A stretch of 64,000 nt of DNA from Sympetrum striolatum (lineage: Eukaryota; Arthropoda; Insecta; Odonata; Libellulidae): positions 85,579,152 through 85,643,151 of the forward strand of contig OX388350.1 in the NCBI GenBank assembly GCA_947579665.1, in the 5' to 3' direction. Positions 1 through 11,875 of this stretch are shown one piece after another. Under the pieces are notes generated by a model that saw nothing but the letters and a program-made list of their open reading frames with translations, searched no databases and had not been told where the DNA came from. The translations under genes were made by a program, and so were the position numbers. The first letter of the stretch is position 1, and each line of letters begins with the position of its first letter.

Positions 1-727
1 GAAAAATAATTTTTTTACATTTTTTAATTTTTTTCCTCCAAAAACAAAAAGAATGAAAAATTACTGTAGAAAACCTCTACTCACTGTCACTCGAACCCTT
101 TTAAATTTTTCAAGCCTTAGAGTCAGTGTTTTGTTTCTACTAATGAATCTCCGAACCCAAACTATTTTTGGAATTTTTTTCAAAGCACTGAACATTTACT
201 TTTTACTGTTCAAATACGTTTGTACTAAAATTTGGATATCACGAATACTCATAAAAAAATTAACAGCACTTCCAGTAATTTAATCTCTTTTTCACTAAGA
301 AGCACTGTTTGGCCTCCAATTGTCTTCAAATGTTTCCCATCTTGCTGAGTGTTACTGAGAGAAGTTACCAGACTGAGGATTCGTAGACTTGTCTCGAGAA
401 TGCACGATTTTCAATTTAGTTCCCAATGACAATTGTACTGTCAATGTTGAAAGGAGCAAGACGGATTTGCTGACGATATGTCAAGACAGTCTTAATTCTA
501 AAGGGCAGGAAAAAATAGCTACTTTGTGAAATTTTAGATATTGTACTACAAATTTACAAATGTGGAGCAGTGCACGCGTGGCCGAAGTCACCCCTTTCTA
601 CGGTAACGTTGATGTAAGTTGGAAAGTGCGACCACGTTGTGTGAGTTGGAGATCTTCATTGTCGTTACTGCGCTTGAAGACTTTTGATATATTTTAAGAT
701 ATCCTTAAGGTATTCTTAATCTTAAAA

Positions 728-1147
728 ATGCCTGGTCATCGTTGTATTGCACCAGATAATGAAACACTGTTTCTGGCTGTTTGCCAGGCAGTATTAATTC
801 ATCCGGGGCATTCTCTTGCCATCCTGTAGCAAAGTTGATAAATCTGAAAAGTATGGGGGATTTGGTTCATCCTAATGTAAACCTTCATACTTTCATCCTC
901 AAAGAGGAGCAACAATTTGTAAAGCACTGTGAGTCAAATTATGTGCTTGAGTGCATAATTACAGAGTTACTTGAAGGTGATGAATAGATAACTTTCCCAT
1001 GCTTTGAGCACGGAAGTGAAATCATAGCATATATAATAAAATATTATAAAAACTATGAGGATTAGACAGCATGTAAAGTTTATAAATTTGGAGGCTGTTA
1101 AAGAAAGTGCATCGAAAAGGAAAATTGCGAAACTGTCTAAAACTTAA
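728..1147 (+). pseudogene. P-like (THAP-type) transposase, internally deleted and frameshifted
   Basis: An ATG at 728 opens with MPGHRCIAP, which resembles the first residues of a THAP zinc-finger domain. The reading then continues, one frame away (about 781-987), into a stretch with SSGAFSCHP, like the conserved C-terminal 'GGFxDHP' block of P/THAP9 transposases. After a stop at 985-987 and a one-base shift, a third stretch reads CFEHGSEIIAYIIKYY and then MRIRQHVKF...RKIAKLSKT, ending at 1145-1147. In the family, THAP binds DNA and an RNase H-like core cuts it. The core and most of THAP are absent, so the copy is dead. An unusual arm (1310-1934) that ends as another copy does at an 8-bp target duplication follows, and 8 bp is the P-element duplication size. 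The family call rests on remembered motif similarity. Confidence 0.5.
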
Positions 1148-1370
1148 TGTTTGGTCAATAAATTTTTTATACCACTCTATCCTTAATGTTTGTATAGTGT
1201 ATAACCTAAATTCACATTTCAGCCTCCCCAAGATAAAATGCAGTCCACGCCAGTCATTAAAATTTGTTACCTTTAGATTTATGCATGTTTCAACAATATT
1301 TGACCGTTTACTCATTTCCTGGAGACTATTTCTGGGAACTTCGATTTTTTTTCAGGAAATATAAATACGA

Positions 1371-1485
1371 GGTTGGTCTGAAAAGTTTCCGACCCCAGAT
1401 TCTTCAGACATCTTCAGAACATTTTCAGAAATTTTCAGGAAACATGTCGAGAAATGTTGGAATGTCGGAAACTTTTCAGACCACC
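1371..1485. repeat. Mariner-type hairpin MITE inside the arm
   Basis: About 20-bp ends (GGTCTGAAAAGTTTCCGAC at the left and its inverse at 1464-1485) enclose about 70 bp and would fold into a long hairpin. The ends resemble mariner-family inverted repeats. Related copies lie at 52652-52765 and 53071-53174, one in each arm of the second foldback copy. The hairpin therefore entered the family before the arms were duplicated. Confidence 0.6.
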
Positions 1486-1558
1486 CATGTGCATCCTGCG
1501 ATTCTAGTTTTAAAAGGCCTAGTTGAAAGTTGATGTAACGGTGGTAATTTATTAAGGA

Positions 1559-1747
1559 TCAATTATTTTCTGTGTATCCAAGCAGAACACTTCGCTGATC
1601 TACGAATAATGTTTTCACAGCGACGAAGTTACTTGTGGTGTGCCCTGAAGGCAAACTGTACTTATTCTTCGGATTTACAAATTTGCCCATTTTATTCAAT
1701 TCTTTTAAGTACTTATAAATGGATAAATCACTAACTCTGAATTCCAT
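1559..1747 (-). CDS. Small open frame carried in the foldback arm
   Basis: A 62-codon frame starts MEFRVSDLSIYKYLK. Its relatives are at 52383-52574 (open, different last residues) and at about 53300-53428 minus (broken after SGHTTSN by a small deletion that leaves TGA in frame). I do not recognise the protein. It may be a leftover 5' exon of the original transposon, a captured host exon, or chance openness copied by arm duplication. Three copies sharing the same start make it worth recording, but there is no proof of translation. Confidence 0.3.
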   Translation of the reverse strand: MEFRVSDLSIYKYLKELNKMGKFVNPKNKYSLPSGHTTSNFVAVKTLFVDQRSVLLGYTENN

Positions 1748-1934
1748 CTTTGGTGTATACTACTCCCGAAAAGAAAAAGAGAGAAAAAGTATCATAATCG
1801 TGCTGTTTTTTTCCATTTACTCCATATGAGATTATGGTTTCAAAGGGCGAGCTTCAGTGCTGCCATCTCGCGGCTGCGGACATTAAGGGCGTCAGCCCGT
1901 TGTACAGTCAGCATAGGGGAGCTTCAGGGGCGTG

Positions 1935-4900
1935 CCTGCGACATATTTTCGAACCAAATGGAATCATAAATTTTGACAAATAGTTTTTAATTAATTTTAA
2001 TAATTTAATTTATTTTTTTAATTATACCGTTTTGCATTAAACTTATTTTCCGAATTAGAGCTTTAAAGCCGGAACCATTGAGAAGAAGCTTTATCATATC
2101 CTCGTCTTTGATGAGTTTTTTAAAATAAAAATTTCATTATTTTTATCACAGTAGTACAATTTTTAACAAAAAACATCATTGTAAGAAGTTATCAATATCC
2201 CAAGAAGGCAATTGCTGAAGATATATTATGTTTCATTATTATTTTCTCGAAAAAAACAAAAGTGGACAATTTTTGACCCTTCCTTGGCCACGTCATAAGC
2301 ACTTTTTCCCAAATCCATACGTCAAAACCTTTGAAATTTCAAATCTTTCTTTTTACCTGTCATAGCATAACTGCCGATAAACACCACTAAACTAAAAAAG
2401 AATTAAGCTAAAATGTTTCTTAGGGCTACGTTAAATCTTTAGGATTTCAAATCCAGGGAGATGTTAGCTTTAATTAGAAGAGAGATTAATATTCCCTTTC
2501 CGTGAACTTGCCTTAACGAAGGCCTCTAAACACTCAGGATTTTCTATAACTCGCGCTAATCCTGTTCCATATTGGACGCGTTAATCCTCTCGCCCTTGCC
2601 GCTATTAATTATTAAGTCTTACTTAGTGCTTTTTTACCCTTTTAATTAAAAGATCGCTTGATATCACATACGGTTTCCGCTTTGAATTAAAAAATATCGA
2701 TTATGCGAATAAAAGCAACAGGGAAGAATCAAAGACAAGAGTAGTCTCGTTTCTAAGGTGTCCTCAGAGTAACTGAAAGATGTCGCTTTGATTAGCTTGT
2801 GCCAACAAAACATACGAGAGAAAATGTGGAAACACTCAACCACAATACAAAAAAGCCTCAATATATTAATCACCGTCATGTATGCATTTATGTATCTGAT
2901 GTCAATGACTCCTATAAGAAATGCATCGAGGAACTCATTAGGAAAATTAATTTACTGCAATTCACGATAAGGCAGAATAAAAAATATGAAATTACGAGTA
3001 TTGTGACGGGGACTAACTGAAATTTGTAGTTACTTATTAAAATCAACTAATCGAAGAACTCCTTTACAAAATCCATGCAAAAACTATTTTTAACCGTTTG
3101 CAGTTTTTACGTGCAGTGAGGCACAAACAATAAAGATAATGATAAGATGCATACAAATTCTTACTTCTATCGTTATGTGTTTGATATAAAATTGCGATAA
3201 ATTTGTTAACATCAGAGGAAACTGAGTTGGAATTTGTGGTTATAAGCAACCCGTGAATTACATTGACGGCGAAGAATTGCTTGGAATAAATACTGTATGT
3301 CTGTAAACCAAGAGAGATAAATCAGTAACAGAATAAAAACATATTCTTTGGAAGACACTCTCTTATTTTAACCAATAGCAACGTAATAATGGGATCAGCT
3401 AACGATAAAATCGGAAGATGATCATTAAATGACTAACCTTTATATTGATCAAACGAATCAATGTTTCCTAAGTTAATTGCAATTCTCCATCTATTGCTTT
3501 TATTTCCAAATTTTACATCCGACAATAATGAAATATGGAAATAGTCCACTCAATGAGCAAAAGCATAAAATTATTATGAAAGATTAATTTTAAGGAGCCT
3601 GTTCTGCAAATGATGATGATCCAACCAGCTGAGTTACTTCGTGGGATTCCAACAAAGGATCGATAAGTAAAACAGGAACCTCTTTCTCTATGTAACGAGA
3701 TGCTAGTCTCAATATAAATAAACTAAACCAAAATTCTACACATACAAACCCAAGGAACACTACTAATTTCGACGAGTATGCGTTATAAATGATAACGTTA
3801 AGCATCGAATCATTAAACCTTATCAAAATTGATTTTGATTACTCATAAAAGTACCCTCGAAAAGAATTTTGTGCAATAAATTGCCAGTCCTTGAAATGTT
3901 AAATGAATAATAAAGAGCTGTTAATTACCCCACTGACACTTCCCTTGCAGAGTGATGAGGAACCTGATTAGTCAGTTTGCATAATACATTACACTTCCGC
4001 TGCCTTTCGACGCCTAGACGCGAAAATGTACAGAATTCTACGTGTTTACTATGTCCCGCGAAAACTACAAGGACAGTGTAGCTTCTGTAGCTGGTTTGCA
4101 ACGTCGTACAGAGCATGTCGAAAGTCAGAGTATAGAAGTGGAGTAAAAGTTCATACTTGAATTTAGCATGGATATCCTGTACGAGATAGGATCAAACGTG
4201 TGTGAGTTGGGAATTTGCCAAATGTCAAACTACAGCCTTCATCAATTCGCATACTACTTTAAATTTTCTGCACCGGTGTGGTCTTAACAGAATTGATGAT
4301 GCCTCAAATTAACCTTAAAATCACTGACGAAGATGCCGAAGTAGAATTGGTAATAAACCTAAAGGGGTTCCCATAAAGGAAAGAGCGATAGCCTTTAACT
4401 TAATTTCTGCAAACTTGAAAACTAACACTGCAAAGAAAAGGAACCCTTAGTTAGAAATTTTGGAGTTCCCCCAATCGACGACGTTCCTAATTTTTCACTG
4501 CGAGTTATTTTTCACAAGTAGTGAAATTGTGGCGAATTTTAATATCATTACAAAAATGAATAAAATAAATACAATTCCCCGCTAATTCTGTGCGAATATC
4601 TCATTCCAACAGATTATTTGAAAGTAAAGAGGGGTTATGAAAAAATCACTTCGACGATGTAAAATAGGAGGGGATGATGGAGTTACCAAATGGCTAACAA
4701 ATACACAGAACTTCCCAAGAGTGTTTGTTAAATTTTACATTATATAATCTTTTGGCATACATTTCTGTGGATGACTTATGCTGAAAATATTCGGCTGTTT
4801 ATCAATCTGCAACACTTACATCTTACACAAATTGAAAGCACACCGTCTATTTGGAATCTGTGCATTGGACGGCACGCTTTTCAATCAGTTCCAAACCATT

Positions 4901-6395
4901 TCAGCACTATTCCGTGGTAAGTTGATACTTCGTGTTTTCAAGTGACGTTCGGAAACCCTTGAGAGAGGTTTGAGGAGCAACCTTGGATACATAATACGGT
5001 AACCACGGCTGCCATTTTAATAAACACTCTCTTCAGCCCCGCCATAGTGTGCTCTCCTTTTATGGAATTTCAATAAACTTCTCCATATTCGATTTCCCTC
5101 TCCAAACACTTCTCCGATCACATTCTTCCTGTATTCGCATTGCCCTTTCTCCTGCTTTCTCTGAAGATTTCACAAATTGAAAAGGGTTCTACTGCATACT
5201 TAGGAAAAGTAAACTGGCATTAGCTTTCTATCCAATGCCAATCCAAGTTCACCGAGAAATGGATTTCGCACGGATTTCTTATTCGATTATGGGAAGAAAG
5301 GAAATGAAGAAGTAAGACGTAAAGGGGATTTGAAGCACTCTCAACCTTCTTACGGGGATTTATTTCCACCCAAACCAATCGAATGTCAATATAAACATTC
5401 TTATCGGAATAAAGTTTTCATTTCTAGAATGGATATTTTACCAGCTTCCGAAGGATGGAATTAAAGAATGGAAGGATGAAAAAATGGAATTCGAAAAAAA
5501 TCAAATAATTTCACCATCAACCAATAGTAAAATTAAATAATTTACTCAAACCCTATTAAAATAGAATCCAATAGTGAGGCCTTTACTTTTTGGTAGTCTT
5601 CCATTATAAAGATGATTTATTCATCCCTATTAAAATAATTAATATTAAATAACCAACACCAGGCTGTTAAAGAGACGGTTCAAAATTTTGACCTATCATT
5701 TATTTGGAAATTCCAAAATTCTTGTAACTGAAAACACTAAATGCATTAAATTATTTACTCATTCTTGATTTTGAGTTGCAATAAGTATTCTTTGTTGGTT
5801 AAGAAGGTTTGTTTTAAATTGAAGCCCCGATCTCATCAAAATTTTGTAACCCGTTCCTCTTCGAGTGTATTTAAAGTCATACCCCTCAACCTCGCCTTCG
5901 AAAATTTACTTCAAAGTATTTCGCCAAGTTTTCTCTTAATTTATCATGCGTAACAAACAAGAACGCAAAGCACAACATCAAACTCACGGCGCACCTAGTC
6001 GGCGAAAGAATGCGCCTTTGCCAAAAATAATATTTCAGTATAATATTCGGTTTCGATAAAAATCGAATGAGTTGAGCGGTTTCTGTTATTGAAAAGGTGT
6101 TGATTGTCGCATATTTACGGTAGCAAAATCATCAGGTTGATAAGAATTCAATATTCGAGGAATTAAATTGTTTTCCGAATGGAATAATTCGAACGAATCA
6201 TGAAAAAATCCAAGCTTCACCTCAGCGTGGCACAGCTGTCACTGAGTCGATTTCGGATAGCCGATATAGGGAAAAAAGCCTATATTTTTCACTTGATATC
6301 AGTATATCTAAAAAAGCAGAGTGTTCAAAATTATAATTGGAGATGGTTGGGGGTGGTATGGCTATGATATTAAAATGAAAATTCAGATTTTCCTA
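1935..6395. other. AT-rich stretch, no recognised gene
   Basis: Both strands show only short open frames without recognisable motifs. A weak similarity joins about 5575-5612 and 9217-9255 (GGCCT..ACTTT.TGGTAGTC, then TATAAAG), suggesting an old dispersed repeat. I see no RNA gene, array or transposon ends here. Confidence 0.6.
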
Positions 6396-6722
6396 TGGAA
6401 ACCGATTTATTCTCCTCGCCCTAAGAAGACACCTCAGCAGAGTTGCAATTCATTGATTTTTGGATTTTTGGAGGGCACAACACGATCAGAGTTCATTCCA
6501 AGGAGAACAACTATAAACTGCGAACATGGGGCACTTAAACATTTGGGAAACGTTCCGTGCAACGAGATGAATGAGAACAAAGAAATGGCTTCATCCTTCA
6601 CACGCAACGCGCCGTGTCACACTTCGACACTAATCCGCGAGCTTTTGGCCAACAATAAGGTTTTTATGGTAATAGCTGCAAGTACTCCCCAACCAAATTT
6701 GTTTATATCACGCCTTGCATAA
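6396..6722 (+). pseudogene. Mariner-like transposase remnant
   Basis: The frame carries mariner landmarks in order: a W-K-P...SPRPKK block, then EFIPRRTTIN (family form about HEFxPxGxTxN), then NAPCHTSTLIRELLANNK (family form HxDNAPxHT...REFLAKNK). The catalytic aspartate expected just before NAP is replaced by arginine. The following PPYSPDLAP-type block appears only in a scrambled form, so small frame changes are present. The N-terminal helix-turn-helix and the end of the protein are not visible, and no inverted repeats were found. It is a dead fragment, probably of a different mariner lineage from the copy at 39.7 kb. Confidence 0.7.
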
Positions 6723-6974
6723 TTTTGAAATGTGATTTAACGAAATTTCGCAATTTAATAGCATAAATAATAATTTGGTCCCGAACAGTGCGAAAGATTA
6801 ATTTGTTCCCATATATTGTCAAAACTAGATATGAAGATGCTAAAAGAAACGACCCGTCCCAACAGTATACTCAAACTAAGTAAACCCTTTAAAGTTTAAA
6901 ACTAACTCCTTGTCACTAACAAGTAAGTTTTTCCCCAAACTGCATTATCATTGTCTGAGAAGGACTCCCTCATT

Positions 6975-7046
6975 CATGGGTTAGATGTAAGAAGAGACTT
7001 CCTAGTCTCAATCCTGCCCTAATAAAGTCCTTTATTATTATTATTC
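6975..7046 (+). mobile_element. 3' end of a LINE-type element with a TTA-repeat tail
   Basis: A short segment ends in TAATAAAG followed by a (TTA)n tail at about 7031-7045. CR1/L2-like non-LTR elements commonly end this way, with a short microsatellite instead of poly(A). No reverse transcriptase reading frame is attached. A tail of the same kind lies at about 28500-28520. Confidence 0.35.
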
Positions 7047-7354
7047 GATTTAATACTGAAAGAGTCTATGCTTCAATCAAACATACATTGCGATAAGGAA
7101 GGTTTCTGAAGTCGATTCTTCACATCTACTCCCTCAGCGGAGCTTCCGTAAGCCGCTTTTTGTCCTCTATCGCACTATTTTGAGAATTCACATTTTCACT
7201 AAAATCTTGCAGGATCGGCATGTTTCCTTGACTTGTCTCTTCCTGGGAACGCAAACATCCAGGTGGTTTGGTAAACATTCGAGAGATGCCATAAACGTAC
7301 GATTCAAAGCATTTTCTTCCTCAATTGTTCCGTTACGCCTATCAAAGCATTTTT

Positions 7355-7385
7355 ACTTTCTCCAAATACGAAGTATAGAGAAAGT
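7355..7385 (-). repeat. Dispersed hairpin tail (ACTTTCTC...GAGAAAGT)
   Basis: This is an 8-bp inverted repeat around a TATAC/GTAT-type core. It is the reverse complement, with one or two differences, of 47549-47579. On the minus strand it is followed by a short A-rich run, as expected of the 3' end of a retroposed repeat. The family is not identified. Confidence 0.5.
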
Positions 7386-7601
7386 ATTGTATCACTTACG
7401 TTTCTTAAACGTTTTTAGACTAAGATCTGACAGTAATTTTGATAGATATTTTACAGGATTTTTGGGAGGGCATTTGCTAATTTATTAACTAAAACTGTAG
7501 CCAATGAACTCAAAGCATTAAATTTCGCAATATCATGTCTGTAAAATCAATAAAATATTTTCGGAAAAAAATAAAAGGAATTGAATTCATTGACTTATAG
7601 A

Positions 7602-7728
7602 GTAGTAGTATTCTTAAAAGTGCTTCGACAGCTTAGGTCATTTCGCACATTGGCTCCCACCGGGATTCGAACCCGGGACCGCTTTCACCATAGGCAAACG
7701 CGCCGTCCACATGACTATCCGGGAACCC
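7602..7728 (-). mobile_element. tRNA-derived SINE with target-site duplication
   Basis: On the minus strand the unit starts GGGTTCCCGGATAGTCATG. It shows an A-box-like stretch (GGATAGTCATGTGG) and a perfect B box within CCGGGTTCGAATCCCGG, and ends in an ACT microsatellite. It is flanked by a perfect 15-bp direct repeat, TCATTGACTTATAGA, at 7587-7601 and 7729-7743. That duplication proves insertion by target-primed retroposition. The cloverleaf is imperfect in the acceptor stem and there is a non-tRNA 3' body, so this is a SINE and not a tRNA gene. Pol III transcription would start at the 7728 end. Confidence 0.85.
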
Positions 7729-7743
7729 TCATTGACTTATAGA

Positions 7744-10700
7744 CTGAGACATTTCTTTGTGATTTAATTCTCATCACAAATCCACGCTCCATGTTTTCAG
7801 AAAAAAATTGTAGGAAGTTTTCCCTTTAGGAACACAAATAAATGTTAAGATGTTAACCTTTCCTCTTTAAACAAATCTATATGAATGGGAAACTATGCGA
7901 GACGGAACAGTGCAGTGCTTACGAATTTTTAGAGTTATCTTTATCCATTCTCGCATGATCGGGTTTCCCCCCGTTAGTTAGTTAGAAGAATATACAAGAT
8001 TACACTTATGAGCCTTTTGCGAAGTAAACGTGTCCTTTTGTTATCTACATTTTCTGCAACACAGCCATAATGATACCTCACTTTCTTTCATATCCTTTCC
8101 ACTGATTTACTCCGACATACTCCGCCCCCACCCTTTGTATCCCAGCGAGTGTGGCTCGCTGAAGCACGTAATGGCCGTTCACTTATTAGTAATATAGAAG
8201 TAACTAAATGGCCGCAGAGCAAACTCTAAAAGGGTCTAAGTCGTCCTTTTCTCATTTTCCTCTCTCTCCTTCGCTTCCTTAACTCTTATTGCTCTTCCTT
8301 CCTCTTTCACTCATCCAACCTCCCTCATTACACGCAGCATAACTCTAATCTTTCACGAAGAGAAAAACACTAGCATATTGTCTAACTACTCACAATAGAA
8401 TCTCCCACGCCAGAGTTGAGGAATTTGCGGCCTTTTCCTCAGAACGAATCCTTTGGCTAAACATTTTTGGACCATATCTTCACAATTTAGTGTTTTTTTT
8501 CCAAGTTTGGTAATCACTTTAAGTGAAAACAAAATGGAAAATATTCTACGAGGATACAATCAGTAAAAAATCAAATTGATTAATTACTTATAAAAAACAA
8601 TTAATAATGAAAATTGATGATTTTAGATTAATTTCCTCGCTATGCTTTCTATATTTGACTGTTTGAACGTCGGAAATGAGCTAACACATATGATTGTTTC
8701 ATATACGGCGGTGGGACGAAATGGCATACTTTTCGATGAAATAACTCAACTCTGACCAAAGGTTGGCAACTGAATTACCTGGTAAATAGTAATTGGTATA
8801 TTATTTATTATTCAGGATACTCAGTAAATAGACCCCGGAATTCATAATGAGTAAGTAACGGTATAGAATGCATACCAGGTGAGCTCAAATTAGTGAATAA
8901 ACATTCCATTGAAAGAAGTATTTCTGAAAAATATCCAAAAGTAATAAATCTTTTTTAGAATACCAATGAAATTTGGTTTATCTTTTCTAAATTGATTTAT
9001 AGTAAGCTTGGAATTTATTATTGAGGATTTGTTAATTATTTGTAATGTTAACCATCATTTAGCCAACCAAACTTGTGAGATTTGCATGTATTAATTTGTT
9101 TTTTTTTTAATATTGATTGCAAAGCAGATTGCTAGTTTTTTTAAGTCACATCCAGGAGAGAGACTTCTCCTTTTATTATAGGAGTCACTGACTGAGTGCT
9201 ATATAATCTAATAATCTGGCCTCGACTTTGTGGTAGTCCTCCTTTATAAAGGTGGACGACCTAAAGGGCCGAAATTATAATCGTGCAATAAATTATAGCG
9301 TGATGATTATGAATGAGGGCAAGAGAATGACTGAGGATGGGCATTTGTTTGGACGTGTTGGATTTGGGGGATCGAAATGAGTTTGGGAACGTAGTAAATG
9401 TTTGTAAGCTGTATTCGACGGAGGGAAGTTGGGGTTTCATTATACGTATCAACCCTTATTATCTGAGTTTACCATATCGAGTATCTCCAGCTAGAATGTT
9501 GATACGTCTTTAGTAAACACAATTTTATTTTTGGAAAGTTGCTTTCTTGAAAGACAAGGACGGGCACCGGTGGCGTTTAACCGAGCATAGGCTAATGTAA
9601 TCACATCCTCTTCTACCTTTCCTCCATCTCTCCTTCCTCACAACCCTCTCCTTCAAGGAGAGAATAATTTTCGGTGGCCTCAGCAACCGCATCTCCTCAA
9701 TGCTTACTAATTTCTCCTGGGATTTCTCCTCTTGCGGTTCTTCTTCATTGAATAATATCCCTCTCATTTTCATCCAACATATCCCTGAGCTCTCGTGTCA
9801 CCATTATACGATGATAAATTATTTCCGTATATATTCTTCTATAATACTACAGTGGACAGAAAAAATCACACGTAAAATCGGCCTTCTAAATTTCCTTACA
9901 TCCTCAAAAATATTACGAGAAAAAATCTTATTTTGATAGTAAAAATTACTTCTTTATATTCGTTCATTTTACATAAGAATAGTGACGAGATAGTGGTCGG
10001 CAATTTAAGAAAAAAATCATCGAAAAGCTTCGACAGAAATATAGCTTGAGCACTATTCTATAGGATAATTGGGTAAAGGCCCCTGATGGGTACAATAGTA
10101 AATTAAAACGGTAAAAAAACACTCCCAAAACCATCAAAAACCAGCATTTAAAAACAAGGATTAGATACCCTTTTATTTTAAATGTAACCATAAACCTGGG
10201 TATTAATAGTTATTTTCTTGAAACCCAAAGAATTTGCCGGTATTTTATTCTTTTTAGAGGAACCTGTCCTGTAATTGATAATCCACGATTAATACTAATC
10301 ATAGAATGAACTGCAAGGAAAAAATAAAATATACTACATGAATGAGTATCACTTTATTTTCTCAGTATTTTGTGACGGCGGATTCTAATGCTCTATGGAA
10401 TATTATATTATCTTTATATTCTTCTCTCGCTTCTGTTTTCTCTTTGTGAGAGTAACAGAAGCAATTTTCGTAGGGTAGGTACCAGCAAAACGTCCTATTC
10501 CGTAAAATGATGTTAATAGTAAAAAATTGTTCCATACTGCGTTTAAGTTGATTCAATTACTGTAACCACTTAACCCTAGCAGAACAAAGTAAAGCCGCGG
10601 GCGGGAAAGCTGTTTAAAGCCTCCGAATCACCCCGCAACTCATAACAGGAGAGAATGTTGAAAATGTCAAAAAGGCTACTTGGGAAGGAAAAGGAATCGC

Positions 10701-11875
10701 CAGGGAAATCCGAAACGAGAGAAAGCAAACCATTCCGAGAAAGGACAGCGGAAAGGAAAATATAATGAGGCGAAAAGGCATTTGAATGATGACCAAAGTG
10801 AGAATGCTGTGAGGGTATATAATATGAGCAGAGAAAGGACCTAATATGAAGGAAAGGGCACTGTAGTGGAAGAAGATGAAAGAGGAAATATAATATACAG
10901 CAAGAGGAGATGTTAGATGCTCGGAATGGAGATGAAATGTTGGAAACGTCAATGGAAAGGAGGGTAAAGACAGGGGAAATTATAAGGAGAAAATGTGTCA
11001 CAAGTTGTCACACTATACACAATGGCAAATTTTTCTTTCGTTTTCAAGAACGATTACGAATGAAAAATTAGTTTCAGTAGTTACCTCTACTTGTCAGCAT
11101 AGTCTCATATGATAAAATGGTAGTTCAACATCTTCTTATGCTTCTTTCATTATTGATATCTCTTTGTGTGATAGAAAGTATTTTTTGGAGAGAAAAGATT
11201 AAAATGAATGAAAATTCATAAATATATTTAATTTATTCGAGAAATATTTGAATCCAGCCTCAATATGCAACTTATATGTCTCTGGATGGGGCAGAGATAC
11301 ATCCTTTGGCATCAGAAAAGGAGGCAAATTAACTTAAGCTGTTTTGTAACTCATATCTCCCTCATCTATTCCTTCTCCGTATCGGCCTTTTCGCGAAAAG
11401 TGGAACAAGTGCGCAATCTTATTGTGACACTAGGGAAATTAAAATCACAGAATATTTAAATATACCCATTTTTTACATATTTGTGTTATCTTTGTTATAT
11501 AAGACAAGCAGAAGTACCTGTTGATTCGCAACGGGATATTTAATTTCATAAATACCAGTGTAATTACCTTGATCGTAACAAATGCTTCATAATTGTTGGT
11601 AAATAGCTAATACCAGACTTTCCAAAAAAAATTATCAAGAAATGTAAGTTACAATTAAGTCTACAAAGCCGCTCCAACTCTATATACAATCTCAAATACT
11701 TTGAATGAAAAATTTTCTCAACTGAGAATATATAAGTATACTCATATTAGGATAAGTAGTACCACGTTTAAAGTGACGTTTTCATACAGGTACAAGGGGA
11801 CAAACGAATCAAAAATTTAACATAAATTGCAGAAATAAATTAAATATCACTCGAAATAGAAAGAAATAAATTATA
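7744..11875. other. AT-rich stretch with a purine-rich tract, no recognised gene
   Basis: Nothing with coding motifs was seen. The plus strand of about 10610-10985 is strongly purine-rich. This keeps the opposite strand free of stops and explains two overlapping long minus-strand frames there. Confidence 0.6.

Larger units (their letters stand above)
1310..1934 (+). repeat. Solo terminal arm of the P-like foldback family
   Basis: This is a close copy of 53012-53614 and the inverse of 52249-52822. It ends in GGGGCGTG at 1934, the same terminus seen at 53614. Within it lie a mariner-type hairpin (1371-1485) and a small minus-strand open frame (1559-1747). No left partner arm is visible in the first 1.3 kb, and no 8-bp match to the right flank CCTGCGAC was found upstream. 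The copy is therefore truncated, or the inserted left end lies outside the window. Confidence 0.7.

Noticed and set aside
565..590. GCACGCGTGGCCGAAGTCACCCC as the left end of the first P-like copy
   Set aside because: It resembles the right terminus only loosely, and its flank GAGCAGTG does not match the right flank CCTGCGAC, so no target duplication supports it.
7650..7728. Possible functional tRNA gene on the minus strand
   Set aside because: The A and B boxes are good, but the acceptor stem has a G-G mismatch and a U-G pair. A non-tRNA body with a microsatellite tail follows, and a target duplication brackets the whole unit, so it is a SINE.
10576..11001. 141-codon minus-strand frame with an overlapping 112-codon frame
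   Set aside because: The complementary strand is strongly purine-rich, which removes stop codons. The peptide is a Ser/Phe/Leu-rich low-complexity run with no motif, and two frames are open at once.
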